Under the pieces are notes generated by a model. That model was not told where the DNA came from and did not search any database. It saw only the letters and a program-made list of their open reading frames with translations. A stretch of 64,000 nucleotides of DNA, from the NCBI GenBank assembly GCA_021773035.1, contig JAJFKU010000063.1, positions 353,243 through 417,242 of the forward strand, in the 5' to 3' direction. The DNA comes from Woeseiaceae bacterium. Its GTDB lineage: Bacteria > Pseudomonadota > Gammaproteobacteria > Steroidobacterales > Woeseiaceae. Positions 8,380 through 17,000 of this stretch are shown piece by piece (the stretch's first letter is position 1; each line of letters starts with the position of its first letter). The position numbers were made by a program, and so were the translations under genes.

Positions 8380-9330
8380 ATGGACAAGTACAGCAACGAT
8401 CACGCGATCACTCGCGATGAGCTATACGGGACGACGCCGGAACCGACCTATGGCGGCGTTACCTCATTCATGCGCCGCAAGTACTCCAAAGACATGACGG
8501 GAGTTGATGTTGCTGTTCTGGGTGTACCGTTCGATACGGCAACCACCAATCGTGCGGGCACCAGGCTGGGACCGCGGGCGATCCGCAATACCTCGACGAC
8601 CATGGCGTGGGAGCGTCCTTACGGGATGAGCTTCGATCCATTCGACAAGCTTGCTGTTGTTGACGCCGGCGATGCACATTTCGACTTCGGTCGCCCCGAG
8701 AAGGTGCCACAGGAGATTGAGGCGGAGGCGTTCAAAGTGATTTCCAGGGGCCCGGCATTACTCGCGCTCGGTGGCGATCATTTCATCTCCTACCCCTTGA
8801 TCAAAGCGCATGTTCGAAAACACGGCGGGCCACTGTCGATACTGCACTTTGATGCGCACTCGGATACCTGGGAAGACGAGAACGATCGTATCGATCACGG
8901 CACGATGTTCTGGTGGGCGGCGAAACAGGGACTCGTCGATCCGGCAACGTCGGTGCAGATTGGGATTCGCACGACGAATCCCGATACGCTGGGTTTTAAT
9001 ATTATCGATGCACCCGCTATTCACTCGCAGCCGATAGACGCAACTATTGCGGAGGCCCGCAGGTGCCTGGCTGACACCCCCGTCTATATTACGTTCGACA
9101 TCGATTGCCTGGATCCGAGTTATGCGCCGGGTACCGGTACGCCTGTCTGCGGCGGCCTGACGAGTCACCAGGCGATGTCTATTCTGCGCGGTCTACAGGG
9201 CATTAACGTTATCGGCATGGATATCGTCGAGGTCGCTCCTGCCTACGACGTCGGTGAAATCACCTCGCTGGCAGCTGGGCACCTGGCTATGGAAATGCTA
9301 TACCTCTACGCGAATCGACCGTCGCGCTAG
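8380..9330 (+). CDS. speB: Agmatinase (ureohydrolase family)
   Basis: The 316-residue protein has the dinuclear manganese motifs of ureohydrolases: G-G-D-H (His134), F-D-A-H-S-D (Asp158, His160, Asp162) and F-D-I-D-C-L-D-P. Agmatinase converts agmatine to putrescine and urea, which feeds the gamma-glutamyl steps encoded upstream. The ATG at 8380 is preferred: an in-frame GTG at 8332 would add residues that only mirror the overlapping aminotransferase frame. Guanidinobutyrase and guanidinopropionase are close relatives and cannot be excluded. Confidence 0.85.
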   Translation: MDKYSNDHAITRDELYGTTPEPTYGGVTSFMRRKYSKDMTGVDVAVLGVPFDTATTNRAGTRLGPRAIRNTSTTMAWERPYGMSFDPFDKLAVVDAGDAHFDFGRPEKVPQEIEAEAFKVISRGPALLALGGDHFISYPLIKAHVRKHGGPLSILHFDAHSDTWEDENDRIDHGTMFWWAAKQGLVDPATSVQIGIRTTNPDTLGFNIIDAPAIHSQPIDATIAEARRCLADTPVYITFDIDCLDPSYAPGTGTPVCGGLTSHQAMSILRGLQGINVIGMDIVEVAPAYDVGEITSLAAGHLAMEMLYLYANRPSR

Positions 9331-9344
9331 CGCATTGTTTTGCC

Positions 9345-9368
9345 GCAGGTAGCTAGTAGCTACGCTGC
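9345..9368. terminator. Hairpin between convergent agmatinase and TetR genes
   Basis: GCAG-GTAGCT (9345-9354) pairs with AGCTAC-(g)-CTGC (9358-9368) around an AGT loop. That gives ten base pairs with one bulged base, and the stem spans the TetR stop codon. No U tract follows on either strand, so it may be a Rho-assisted or transcript-stabilising end rather than a classical terminator. Confidence 0.45.
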
Positions 9369-10049
9369 AGCCCCCTTCTGGGCGGCACTGGCGGCAGGTA
9401 CTTCTCCGGGCAGGAATACCCGAATAATCATGTCGGCGATTTCGCTCAGCGTTTCGGGGTTCTCGATATCGATACCGCTTGAGCCGGCCAGTTCGTTGCC
9501 CAGTGCGAGCAGACCGCCGGACGACAAACGAATCATATTGAACAGCAGCGCCGGATTTCCCGGCGGTGCGACCCCCAGCTGCTGCAATTTCTCAATCATG
9601 CCGAAGGTGACCTGGAAGAGTGGTTTCAGGTGTTTCTCAATAAGCCACTCCAGTCGCGGGCTCGGGTAGCTCGCCTCCTGCACCATCACTTTGTGCAATG
9701 CTGGCTGGCTCTTGGCGTAGTTCACATAGGCGAAGATCATCGCGGACATGCGTTTCTTCGGGCACATGTCGCGATTTTCTTCCAGAGATTTGGCCAGAGA
9801 ATGGGAAAATGCGATGAAGATATGGTCGGCCGCTGCTCGCCACAATTGATCTTTGTTCTTGAAATGATAGGTGATCAGGGGGTGATGCACGCCGGCACGT
9901 TCTGCGATATCGCGCGTCGATGTACCCTTAAAGCCGTTTTCCGAGAAAGCCTCGATGGCCGCGTCGAGCAGTTTTTGCTGCGTCACAATGCTGCGCTGCT
10001 GCTGTTTTCGGCCAGGCGCAGCCTGGCTTAAAACCGTTTCTTCTGACAC
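9360..10049 (-). CDS. TetR/AcrR family transcriptional regulator
   Basis: The 229-residue protein has a TetR helix-turn-helix near residues 23-70 (L-L-D-A-A-I-E-A-F-S-E-N-G-F, then T-S-T-R-D-I-A-E-R-A-G-V and Y-H-F-K-N-K), followed by an all-helical ligand and dimer domain. The start is GTG, with GGAAAA just upstream inside a palindrome that probably serves as its own operator. TetR proteins are usually repressors released by a small ligand. The gene is convergent with agmatinase, so its targets may lie elsewhere. Confidence 0.9.
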   Translation of the reverse strand: MSEETVLSQAAPGRKQQQRSIVTQQKLLDAAIEAFSENGFKGTSTRDIAERAGVHHPLITYHFKNKDQLWRAAADHIFIAFSHSLAKSLEENRDMCPKKRMSAMIFAYVNYAKSQPALHKVMVQEASYPSPRLEWLIEKHLKPLFQVTFGMIEKLQQLGVAPPGNPALLFNMIRLSSGGLLALGNELAGSSGIDIENPETLSEIADMIIRVFLPGEVPAASAAQKGAAA

Positions 10050-10056
10050 TTTATTT

Positions 10057-10116
10057 TTCCAAACTGGAAGATTTCCGCCAACTTTAGCGGGATTCGGTCT
10101 TTTGGTCCAGTGTGGA
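10057..10116 (-). promoter_or_regulatory. Twin TetR operator candidates and promoter
   Basis: Two inverted repeats of the form TCCA-N3-TGGA lie upstream of the TetR gene: TTCCA-aac-TGGAA (10057-10069) and TCCA-gtg-TGGA (10106-10116), with centres 48 bases apart. On the minus strand TGGACC and TAAAGT, 17 bases apart, form a weak promoter whose -35 box overlaps the distal repeat. The proximal repeat lies in the leader close to the GTG start. This layout fits self-repression. Confidence 0.5.
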
Positions 10117-10153
10117 ACTATTTGGCGCTGCGAGAGATACTGAGTGTGCCCGC

Positions 10154-13036
10154 TTACTCCAGGGCGAACATCATGCGCACGCCGGCGCGTTTCTCAACGG
10201 CGACCCCATTTTCGACAACCGGCTCGAACTCCCATTTTTCGACGGCTTTGACGGCGGCATTGACGAAGGTGTCCCCCGGCTCGGAGCTACGAACCTCAAT
10301 GGCTGCCACGGTACCGTCCCTTGAAACGGTAAACACGATATCCACCCAGCCAGACAGGTTGCGGCGCTGCGCAGATCGCGGGTACTTGGGCGCCACGTAA
10401 CGAATACGATTCAGTGAGCTGACGGCAATGGGTTGTTGTGCAACGGGTTGCTGCACGAGCGGTTCTGCTGCCCGTTGCACCGCCAGGACGTTGTCTGCGG
10501 GTTTCGCGCTTGCTAGATCGTCACCGCCGGTCGCGGCACCGGCAAGCTCGCCACCCGGAGGTAGTGCATCAAGCGTTCCGGCAGCGGCACCGCCTGCTGC
10601 GGGCAACTCGTCGTTGGTCGTTGTCGTAGAGTTGTCCGGCAAGGTTTCGGCTGCCAGGCGTTCGGCCTCTGCTGCCCGTCGTTCGATCTCGGCGAGGCGC
10701 TCGGCCTCGGCTTCTGCCTCCGCGGCAGCAGCCAGTCTCGCAGCCTCGGCGACACGTTCGGCCTCGACACGACGTTGCCGTTCTGCGATGGCGGCGCGCG
10801 TATTGGCCAGTGCTGTCACCGTGGCGTCGACTTCGCTGTTCGCGGGGTCGATCGCCCGCGCGTCGGCCAGGGTGTCCTCGGCGGCGTTCAGATCGCCACT
10901 GTCCATTTCGCTGCGTGCCTGAAAGGCCAGTTTGGCGGCGATGACACTGAGCCCCTGTCGGGCTGCGGTGTTTTCGGCATCGTTGGAGAGCACGAGCTCG
11001 TAGTAGTAACGCGCGTTGTCGTTTGCCGGGCTCAGCAAAGCGCCTGCATCGAGGCGATCGGCCGCTTTGGCTAATACACCATCGACCTGCTGTTCGCTGC
11101 GCGCCGTATTAAGCTCTTCCGCGACTGCTTCGATTTCGCTTACGTCGCCGGCACCGAGGGCGCGGGCAGCGCCCAGCGCGTTGGCGGCATCTTCATAGCG
11201 GTCCTCGCGAATTGCTGCACGCGCGCTGTCAAGATGTCCGCGCAGTTGCATTTGCGATAGCTGTGCGGTCAGGAACGGCAGTCGCACGTTTCCGGCGTCG
11301 ACTTCAGAAACCCTCTGCAGAGCCGCCTCAGTGTCGTCAAGCCGACCGTCGAGCATCGCCGATTCGGCCATGCTGAGTGCCCGTTCGATGACGGCGTCCA
11401 GCTCTGCGGCGATAACGGAGTTTTCGGTGTCGGCAGCCAGTGCCGCCCCGAACAGCTCAATGGCATTGCTGCCCGCCGGGTTGTATATCTGGCCCGCGTC
11501 CCGGGCGAGGCGTGCTTCGTCGATGAGCGCTTCGACGTCCACTTCGGGAACCGCGGGTACCTGTTCACTGAAAACGACGTCCGCCTCCGTAATCGACGGT
11601 GTTGCGAGTTCTTCGAGCGGCGCGGTGGCGGGCTCATCAGATCCGCCCATGAGCCAGAACAGTGTGCCGGCGACGATGACAACGGCAGTTGCGCCGATGC
11701 CCAGAAGTTTCGGATTCTGCAGTAACGAACCGCCCGATGAATCGAGTTCGTCTTTCGACGGCGGTGCTTCCGGCGCAGCGGCTGCGTCGCTGCCCGAGGT
11801 GAACTTTCTGCTCACCGAAGTAATCAGGCCGGTAACCGTTTCGGTGAAGCTGGTGTCATCCTGTCCGAACGCGTCGGCAAGACCGTCCTCGATCGGTGAA
11901 CTGCCTTCCGTTCCCGCATCCGAGCCTAACGGTGGATCAACCGGTGCGTTGGCAGTGGCTTGCCTGGGCTCGGCCGCGGGTTTCGACGCTGGTGTTGCTG
12001 CTGCGGTCGATTTGGGTGCTCTTACCGGCGCCGGTTTCGCGGTGGGTTTTGGTGCGGCCCTGGCCACGGGTTTCGCCGCTGCGGGAACGCCCTTAGCCTT
12101 GAATGCTGCATCCGGTGCTTCGAGGTGATGTTTCACGGACGATTCGACGGCGAGTCGCGCTCTGCCGGGCGACACCGGTTTCAGCAGGAAGCGGTAGACC
12201 TTGCCACGGTTGATGAGATCCATCAGCATCTCACCGTCGTCGCGCCGTCCGGCGACGATCGACACAAGTCGCGGCGATCCTTTTCTGAGGTGCTGTGTCA
12301 GTTGTTCGATCTTATCGCCGACCATCGCAGCATCGACAACGGCAACGCCAATCTTGTGTTTGCCAATCGCCTCGTTGGCCTGCGACAGCGTGTTGGCGTA
12401 ATACACCTTATGCATGCCGCGTGACGAGTCCTTGATGGTCTCGAGGAATTCCTGATCCTTGGTCAGCACGAGTATGTCTACAGAACGCGATCCGATACTC
12501 GCCGCGGCGGAAATTTTCTTCGGGTCGAGAGCTGGCATGCGGCCGGTCCCGTCGCTGATGATCGTAGAACCGTTGTCCGAGGTTTCCATAACGATATGTT
12601 CGGCGGGCTCGTCGACGCTCGCTACCGTATCGTTCGCCGACTCTGCCAGTGCCATCAGTCGCATCTGTCGGGTTGCGTTCTCGACGAGTTTGATTAGTGC
12701 ATCGCTGGTGACGTTGCCGCTCACCACCTGAAAAACTTCCTCCTCGCTAACCAGTGCCTGGACGTCTCTGCCGGAGTTTCCGGCCAGCAGTATGCCGATG
12801 GTGTCGGGCGAGCGCTTTTTGGCTTCGCGCAGTGCATCGAGACCGCTCATGCCGGGAAGGTCCTGGGCCGTGACAATGACGTTGATCGGTGTTTCGACGA
12901 GCGTGTTCAATGCTTCGCTGCCGCTGGTTGCACAATGCACCGTATAGTTGTCGCTAAACCCGGAACTCAGTGTGTCGAGAGTGGTTTGCTCACTATGCAG
13001 TAACAATACCTGTGTTTTGAATTCGTGCAGCGGCAC
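10154..13036 (-). CDS. Receiver-like/TPR/TonB C-terminal fusion protein
   Basis: This 960-residue protein has an unusual domain order. A receiver-like domain spans 8-125, with Ala57 at the phosphoacceptor position. A second spans 186-305, with Asp235 and Lys286 kept. Then come a Pro/Ala-rich linker (about 315-440), a single membrane helix (444-463), TPR-like helical repeats (505-740), an Ala/Glu-rich coiled coil (745-797) and a TonB C-terminal domain (875-960) with P-K-Y-P and W-E-F-E-P. TonB domains pass proton-motive-force energy to outer-membrane receptors. Here a cytoplasmic signalling part appears joined to the periplasmic arm. The start is GTG after GGAGGAAA. No exbB or exbD is nearby. 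Confidence 0.8.
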   Translation of the reverse strand: MPLHEFKTQVLLLHSEQTTLDTLSSGFSDNYTVHCATSGSEALNTLVETPINVIVTAQDLPGMSGLDALREAKKRSPDTIGILLAGNSGRDVQALVSEEEVFQVVSGNVTSDALIKLVENATRQMRLMALAESANDTVASVDEPAEHIVMETSDNGSTIISDGTGRMPALDPKKISAAASIGSRSVDILVLTKDQEFLETIKDSSRGMHKVYYANTLSQANEAIGKHKIGVAVVDAAMVGDKIEQLTQHLRKGSPRLVSIVAGRRDDGEMLMDLINRGKVYRFLLKPVSPGRARLAVESSVKHHLEAPDAAFKAKGVPAAAKPVARAAPKPTAKPAPVRAPKSTAAATPASKPAAEPRQATANAPVDPPLGSDAGTEGSSPIEDGLADAFGQDDTSFTETVTGLITSVSRKFTSGSDAAAAPEAPPSKDELDSSGGSLLQNPKLLGIGATAVVIVAGTLFWLMGGSDEPATAPLEELATPSITEADVVFSEQVPAVPEVDVEALIDEARLARDAGQIYNPAGSNAIELFGAALAADTENSVIAAELDAVIERALSMAESAMLDGRLDDTEAALQRVSEVDAGNVRLPFLTAQLSQMQLRGHLDSARAAIREDRYEDAANALGAARALGAGDVSEIEAVAEELNTARSEQQVDGVLAKAADRLDAGALLSPANDNARYYYELVLSNDAENTAARQGLSVIAAKLAFQARSEMDSGDLNAAEDTLADARAIDPANSEVDATVTALANTRAAIAERQRRVEAERVAEAARLAAAAEAEAEAERLAEIERRAAEAERLAAETLPDNSTTTTNDELPAAGGAAAGTLDALPPGGELAGAATGGDDLASAKPADNVLAVQRAAEPLVQQPVAQQPIAVSSLNRIRYVAPKYPRSAQRRNLSGWVDIVFTVSRDGTVAAIEVRSSEPGDTFVNAAVKAVEKWEFEPVVENGVAVEKRAGVRMMFALE

Positions 13037-13193
13037 TTTGTTTCCTCCAAAGTCTTATGTTGAATCGCTCGCGCGGTCCTTGCGTCTTGCTAGAGTATAG
13101 CCTTGGCCCTCCCGCAGATTGTCGTCAGACGGCGACGGGATGTTGAATCTGTGACGCGGCGCACAGTGCAAGTGCAGGGCATGTCACGTTTGC

Positions 13194-13220
13194 AAAAAGC
13201 AGCGGTCGGGGCCGCCTGCT
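13194..13220 (-). terminator. Rho-independent terminator of thrS
   Basis: On the minus strand AGCAGGCGG pairs with CCGCTGCT around a six-base loop, with one bulge, and is followed at once by TTTTT. It lies 57 bases past the thrS stop. A smaller ATTCAC/GTGAAT hairpin (13260-13277) touches the stop itself. The remainder of the 240-base gap (13037-13276) shows only a TATACT box about 60 bases upstream of the TonB-fusion gene. Confidence 0.75.
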
Positions 13221-13276
13221 GGCCTTGTCAGCTGCCTAATTTACGAGGCGCGGTCAGGCATTCACAAAAACGTGAA

Positions 13277-15199
13277 TCAGTCGCTGTTACCCCGGTTCTG
13301 AACCTCAGTTTTCAGACTTGTAAGAGCATCTTCCAGCGGCACAACTTCCTGTTTCTTCGAGCCAAGACGGCGAATGGCGACGGAGCGATTTTCGAGTTCG
13401 CGCTGACCGACGGCGAACTGAACCGGAATCTTGGCAACACTGTGTTCACGAACTTTGTAAGAAATCTTTTCGTTGCGAAGATCCGTCTCGGCACGTAGTC
13501 CGTTCGCACGCAGATAGGCTGCGACTTCGCTCGCATAGTCGTCGGCATCGGAAGTAATCGTCAGGACCTTGACCTGCACCGGTGCCAGCCACAGAGGCAG
13601 GTTGCCGGCGTGGTGTTCGATCAGGATACCCATGAAACGCTCGAGTGAGCCGAATATTGCGCGGTGCAGCATGACCGGCAGGTGCTTTTCGCCGTCCTCG
13701 CCGATATAGCTGGCACCCAGCCGGCCGGGCATATTCAGGTCAACCTGCAAGGTACCGCATTGCCAGTCCCGTCCGATGGCATCGCGCAGTACGAACTCGA
13801 GCTTCGGTCCGTAGAACGCGCCCTCGCCGGGGTTGTGCGTAAAGGGGAGTTCAGCAACTTCAAGCGCCTTGACCAGCGCGGCTTCCGCCTGGTCCCAGAC
13901 CGCATCTTCGCCGACGCGCACTTCAGGGCGGTCGGCGAACTTGATTCGGACATCGTCGAAACCGAAGCTTTTATAGATACCGAGGATCAGGTCGCAAACG
14001 GCGATGGACTCATCGGTGATCTGTTCCGGCGTGCAGAATACGTGGGCGTCGTCCTGCGTAAATGCGCGTACGCGCATCATGCCGTGCAGTGCGCCAGACG
14101 GCTCGTAGCGATGGCATTTGCCAAATTCGGCGAGGCGGTAGGGCAGGTCGCGATAGCTTGTGATGCCTTGCTTGAAGACCTGCACATGGCCCGGACAGTT
14201 CATCGGCTTGATCGCATAAGTGCGCCCGTCGACCGTCTCTGTCGTGTACATATTATCGCCGAAGGACTGCCAATGACCCGATGCTTCCCAGAGTGAGCGA
14301 GAGACGACTTCCGGCGTGTTGATTTCCTGATAACCGGCGGCGTTTTGCTGCTCGCGCATGAAGCCGATCAGGTTCTGGAAAATACTCCAGCCCTTCGGGT
14401 GCCAGAATACCGCTCCCGGTGCTTCTTCCTGGAAGTGGAACAGGTCCATGACGCGCGCGAGACGACGGTGGTCGCGCTTCTCGGCTTCCTCCAGCATGTG
14501 CAGGTACTGTCGCAACTGCTTGTCATTGGACCAGGCGGTGCCGTAGATGCGTTGCAGCATTTCGTTGTTTGCATCGCCGCGCCAGTAGGCGCCCGAGACG
14601 TGCGTGAGTTTGAACGACTTGCCGAGTTTTCCGGTCGCCGGCAGATGTGGGCCGCGGCAAAGATCGATGAAGTCGCCTTGCCGGTACAGGGTCAGGTCTT
14701 CGTCTGACGGAATACCCGCTATGATCTCCGCTTTGTATTCTTCGCCGATGCTGCGGAAGAACTCGACCGCTTTGTCACGCTCCCAGAGCTCTCGCTCGAT
14801 CGGCTCGTTGCGATCGACGATTTCCTTCATGCGAGCCTCGATGATCTCGAGATCCGCATCGGTGAACGGTTCCTCACGGGCGAAATCGTAGTAAAAGCCG
14901 TTTTCGATAGCCGGGCCGATGGTTACCTGTGTCTCCGGCCACAGCTCCTTAACGGCTTCCGCCAGCACGTGCGCAGCATCGTGGCGCAACAACTCCAGCC
15001 CATCGTCTGAATCGCGGGTAATGACTTCGACCCGGGCGTCATGCTCGATCGGGCGATTGAGATCCCACGGCTCACCATCGACACGGACGGCTACCGCCGC
15101 CTTGGCAAGGCCCGAACCGATGCTCGTGGCAACATCGGCACCGCTGACGGCGGTATCGAACTGGCGCTCAGACCCATCGGGTAGTGTGATTTTCGGCAT
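13277..15199 (-). CDS. thrS: Threonyl-tRNA synthetase
   Basis: The 640-residue class II synthetase has an N-terminal TGS domain (about 1-62), an editing domain with H-D-A-A-H (His73, His77) and C-R-G-P-H, a catalytic core with M-N-C-P-G-H and R-V-R-A-F-T-Q-D-D, and a C-terminal anticodon-binding domain. It charges tRNA-Thr and removes misattached serine. Length matches the family. It is not followed by infC-rpmI-rplT as in many gammaproteobacteria, but stands alone, divergent from glnS. Confidence 0.98.
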   Translation of the reverse strand: MPKITLPDGSERQFDTAVSGADVATSIGSGLAKAAVAVRVDGEPWDLNRPIEHDARVEVITRDSDDGLELLRHDAAHVLAEAVKELWPETQVTIGPAIENGFYYDFAREEPFTDADLEIIEARMKEIVDRNEPIERELWERDKAVEFFRSIGEEYKAEIIAGIPSDEDLTLYRQGDFIDLCRGPHLPATGKLGKSFKLTHVSGAYWRGDANNEMLQRIYGTAWSNDKQLRQYLHMLEEAEKRDHRRLARVMDLFHFQEEAPGAVFWHPKGWSIFQNLIGFMREQQNAAGYQEINTPEVVSRSLWEASGHWQSFGDNMYTTETVDGRTYAIKPMNCPGHVQVFKQGITSYRDLPYRLAEFGKCHRYEPSGALHGMMRVRAFTQDDAHVFCTPEQITDESIAVCDLILGIYKSFGFDDVRIKFADRPEVRVGEDAVWDQAEAALVKALEVAELPFTHNPGEGAFYGPKLEFVLRDAIGRDWQCGTLQVDLNMPGRLGASYIGEDGEKHLPVMLHRAIFGSLERFMGILIEHHAGNLPLWLAPVQVKVLTITSDADDYASEVAAYLRANGLRAETDLRNEKISYKVREHSVAKIPVQFAVGQRELENRSVAIRRLGSKKQEVVPLEDALTSLKTEVQNRGNSD

Positions 15200-15240
15200 A
15201 ATTCAAAAGCTGCTTTGCGTGTTGGGCTTGACGGCGCGAT

Positions 15241-15284
15241 ATTGTACGCGAAATGCCCCGCGGATAAACAAGTTCAAGTACAAT
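15241..15284. promoter_or_regulatory. Divergent -10 boxes for thrS and glnS
   Basis: ATTGTAC (15241-15247) and GTACAAT (15278-15284) are perfect inverse copies. Each reads as GTACAAT, a good -10 box, on the strand of the gene it precedes. No strong -35 boxes are visible. The start sites would be about 35 bases before thrS and 26 before glnS. Confidence 0.4.
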
Positions 15285-15316
15285 GCGCCCCTTCCAAAAG
15301 CTTGCAGACAATCTTC

Positions 15317-16999
15317 ATGAGCGACACTGAAACCCGGGACTTCATCCGCCAGATCATTCACGACGATCTGGAATCGGGCAAGCACGCAGAAATCGTCACG
15401 CGGTTCCCGCCGGAACCGAATGGCTATCTGCACATCGGGCATGTCATGTCGATCTGCCTGAATTTCGGCGTTGCCGCGGAAACGGCCGGGCGTAGCTATC
15501 TGCGCTTCGACGACACCAATCCCGGCAAGGAGAGTGCGGAATACGTCGAGGCGATAGAGCGTGATGTCCGCTGGCTGGGCTTCGACTGGCAAGACCGGCT
15601 GACGCATGCGTCGGATTACTTCGAGCAACTCTACGCTGCGGCCATCAGCCTGGTCGAGAAGGGTGCTGCCTACGTTGACAGCCTGAGTGCCGATGAAATT
15701 CGCGAGTATCGCGGGACTCTTACCGAGCCGGGCCGGAACAGTCCCTACCGCGACAGAAGCGTGGAGGAAAATCTACAGCTGTTGACGCGTATGCGTGCCG
15801 GTGAGTTTGCCGACGGTGAACAAATTCTGCGGGCAAAAATAGACATGGCTTCGCCGAACATGAACCTGCGTGACCCGGCGCTTTATCGAATCCGTCATGT
15901 CCAACATCAACATACGGGCGATGCATGGAGCATCTACCCGATGTACGATTTTGCGCACACACTGTCTGACGCGTTTGAGGGCATTACACATTCGCTGTGT
16001 ACGCTCGAATTCGAAGATCACCGCCCGCTCTATGAGTGGTTTTTGGAGCAGCTGGAACCAGTCAGCCGGCCGCGTCAGATCGAGTTCTCGCGCTTGAACC
16101 TTGCGTACGCGGTTACCAGCAAGCGCAAGCTGAATGCGCTGGTCGAGGAGGGCATTGTCGAGGGGTGGAACGATCCGCGTATGCCGACGATCGCGGGCAT
16201 GCGAAGACGCGGATATCCTGCGGCCGCATTGCGTGATTTCGTTAGTCGTGCCGGTGTGACAAAAAAGGACAAGCTCATCGAGATGGGCGTGCTCGAAAAC
16301 TGTGTCCGTGAGAGTCTCGGTGACGAGTCCGAGCGGCGTATGGCGGTTCTACGACCGCTGAAAGTTGTGCTGACGAACTACCCGCAGGACAAAGTCGAGC
16401 TGATGCAGGCCATGAACCACCCGGGCCGGCCCGAACTGGGTACGCGGGAACTGCCTTTCTCTCGTGAACTCTGGATTGAACAGGACGACTTCATGGAAGA
16501 CGCACCGCGGAAGTTCTTCCGTCTGAAACCGGGCGGCGAGGTCCGATTGCGCTTTGGCTACATCATCCGTTGCGATGAGGTGATCAAGGACGATGCCGGC
16601 GACGTCATCGAACTGCGCTGCAGCTATGACGAAGATACGCGCAGCGGTAGCGGATCCAGTGATCGCAAAGTCAAAGGGACTATTCACTGGGTCTCGTGCG
16701 CGCACGCTATCGATGCCGACGTCAGGTTATACGATCGTCTGTTTAGCGAAGCTAATCCAAACGCGGCAGACGATCTGCATTCGGTGTTGAACGAAAACTC
16801 ACTGGAAGTCGTTGTGGCAAAACTTGAGCCGTCGCTGAGCACGCAGGAAGCGGGGGAGCCGGTTCAGTTCGAGCGGCTCGGGTATTTTTGCGGTGATAGT
16901 GAAACGCATGCCGGGAGCACGCCAGTCTTCAATCGCATCGTGACGCTACGCGACTCATGGGCCAAGCTCGAAAAACAGGCGATGCAGCAGCAGGGCTGA
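15317..16999 (+). CDS. glnS: Glutaminyl-tRNA synthetase
   Basis: The 560-residue class I synthetase has the HIGH-type motif E-P-N-G-Y-L-H-I-G-H near residue 34 and a KMSKS-type loop V-T-S-K-R-K-L, followed by the two beta-barrel anticodon-binding domains. It attaches glutamine directly to tRNA-Gln, so this organism likely does not rely on GatCAB for that tRNA. The ATG at 15317 is preferred over in-frame codons at 15215 onward, which would add unrelated residues. It converges with the next gene, with one base between the stops. Confidence 0.98.
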   Translation: MSDTETRDFIRQIIHDDLESGKHAEIVTRFPPEPNGYLHIGHVMSICLNFGVAAETAGRSYLRFDDTNPGKESAEYVEAIERDVRWLGFDWQDRLTHASDYFEQLYAAAISLVEKGAAYVDSLSADEIREYRGTLTEPGRNSPYRDRSVEENLQLLTRMRAGEFADGEQILRAKIDMASPNMNLRDPALYRIRHVQHQHTGDAWSIYPMYDFAHTLSDAFEGITHSLCTLEFEDHRPLYEWFLEQLEPVSRPRQIEFSRLNLAYAVTSKRKLNALVEEGIVEGWNDPRMPTIAGMRRRGYPAAALRDFVSRAGVTKKDKLIEMGVLENCVRESLGDESERRMAVLRPLKVVLTNYPQDKVELMQAMNHPGRPELGTRELPFSRELWIEQDDFMEDAPRKFFRLKPGGEVRLRFGYIIRCDEVIKDDAGDVIELRCSYDEDTRSGSGSSDRKVKGTIHWVSCAHAIDADVRLYDRLFSEANPNAADDLHSVLNENSLEVVVAKLEPSLSTQEAGEPVQFERLGYFCGDSETHAGSTPVFNRIVTLRDSWAKLEKQAMQQQG

Positions 17000-17000
17000 A

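Noticed and set aside
11331..12128. Ser/Ala-rich open frame opposite the TonB-fusion gene
   Set aside because: Low-complexity translation mirrors the Ala/Pro/Asp-rich linker of the real protein on the other strand.
15215..15316. Upstream extension of glnS
   Set aside because: It covers the divergent promoter region, and the family N terminus fits ATG 15317.
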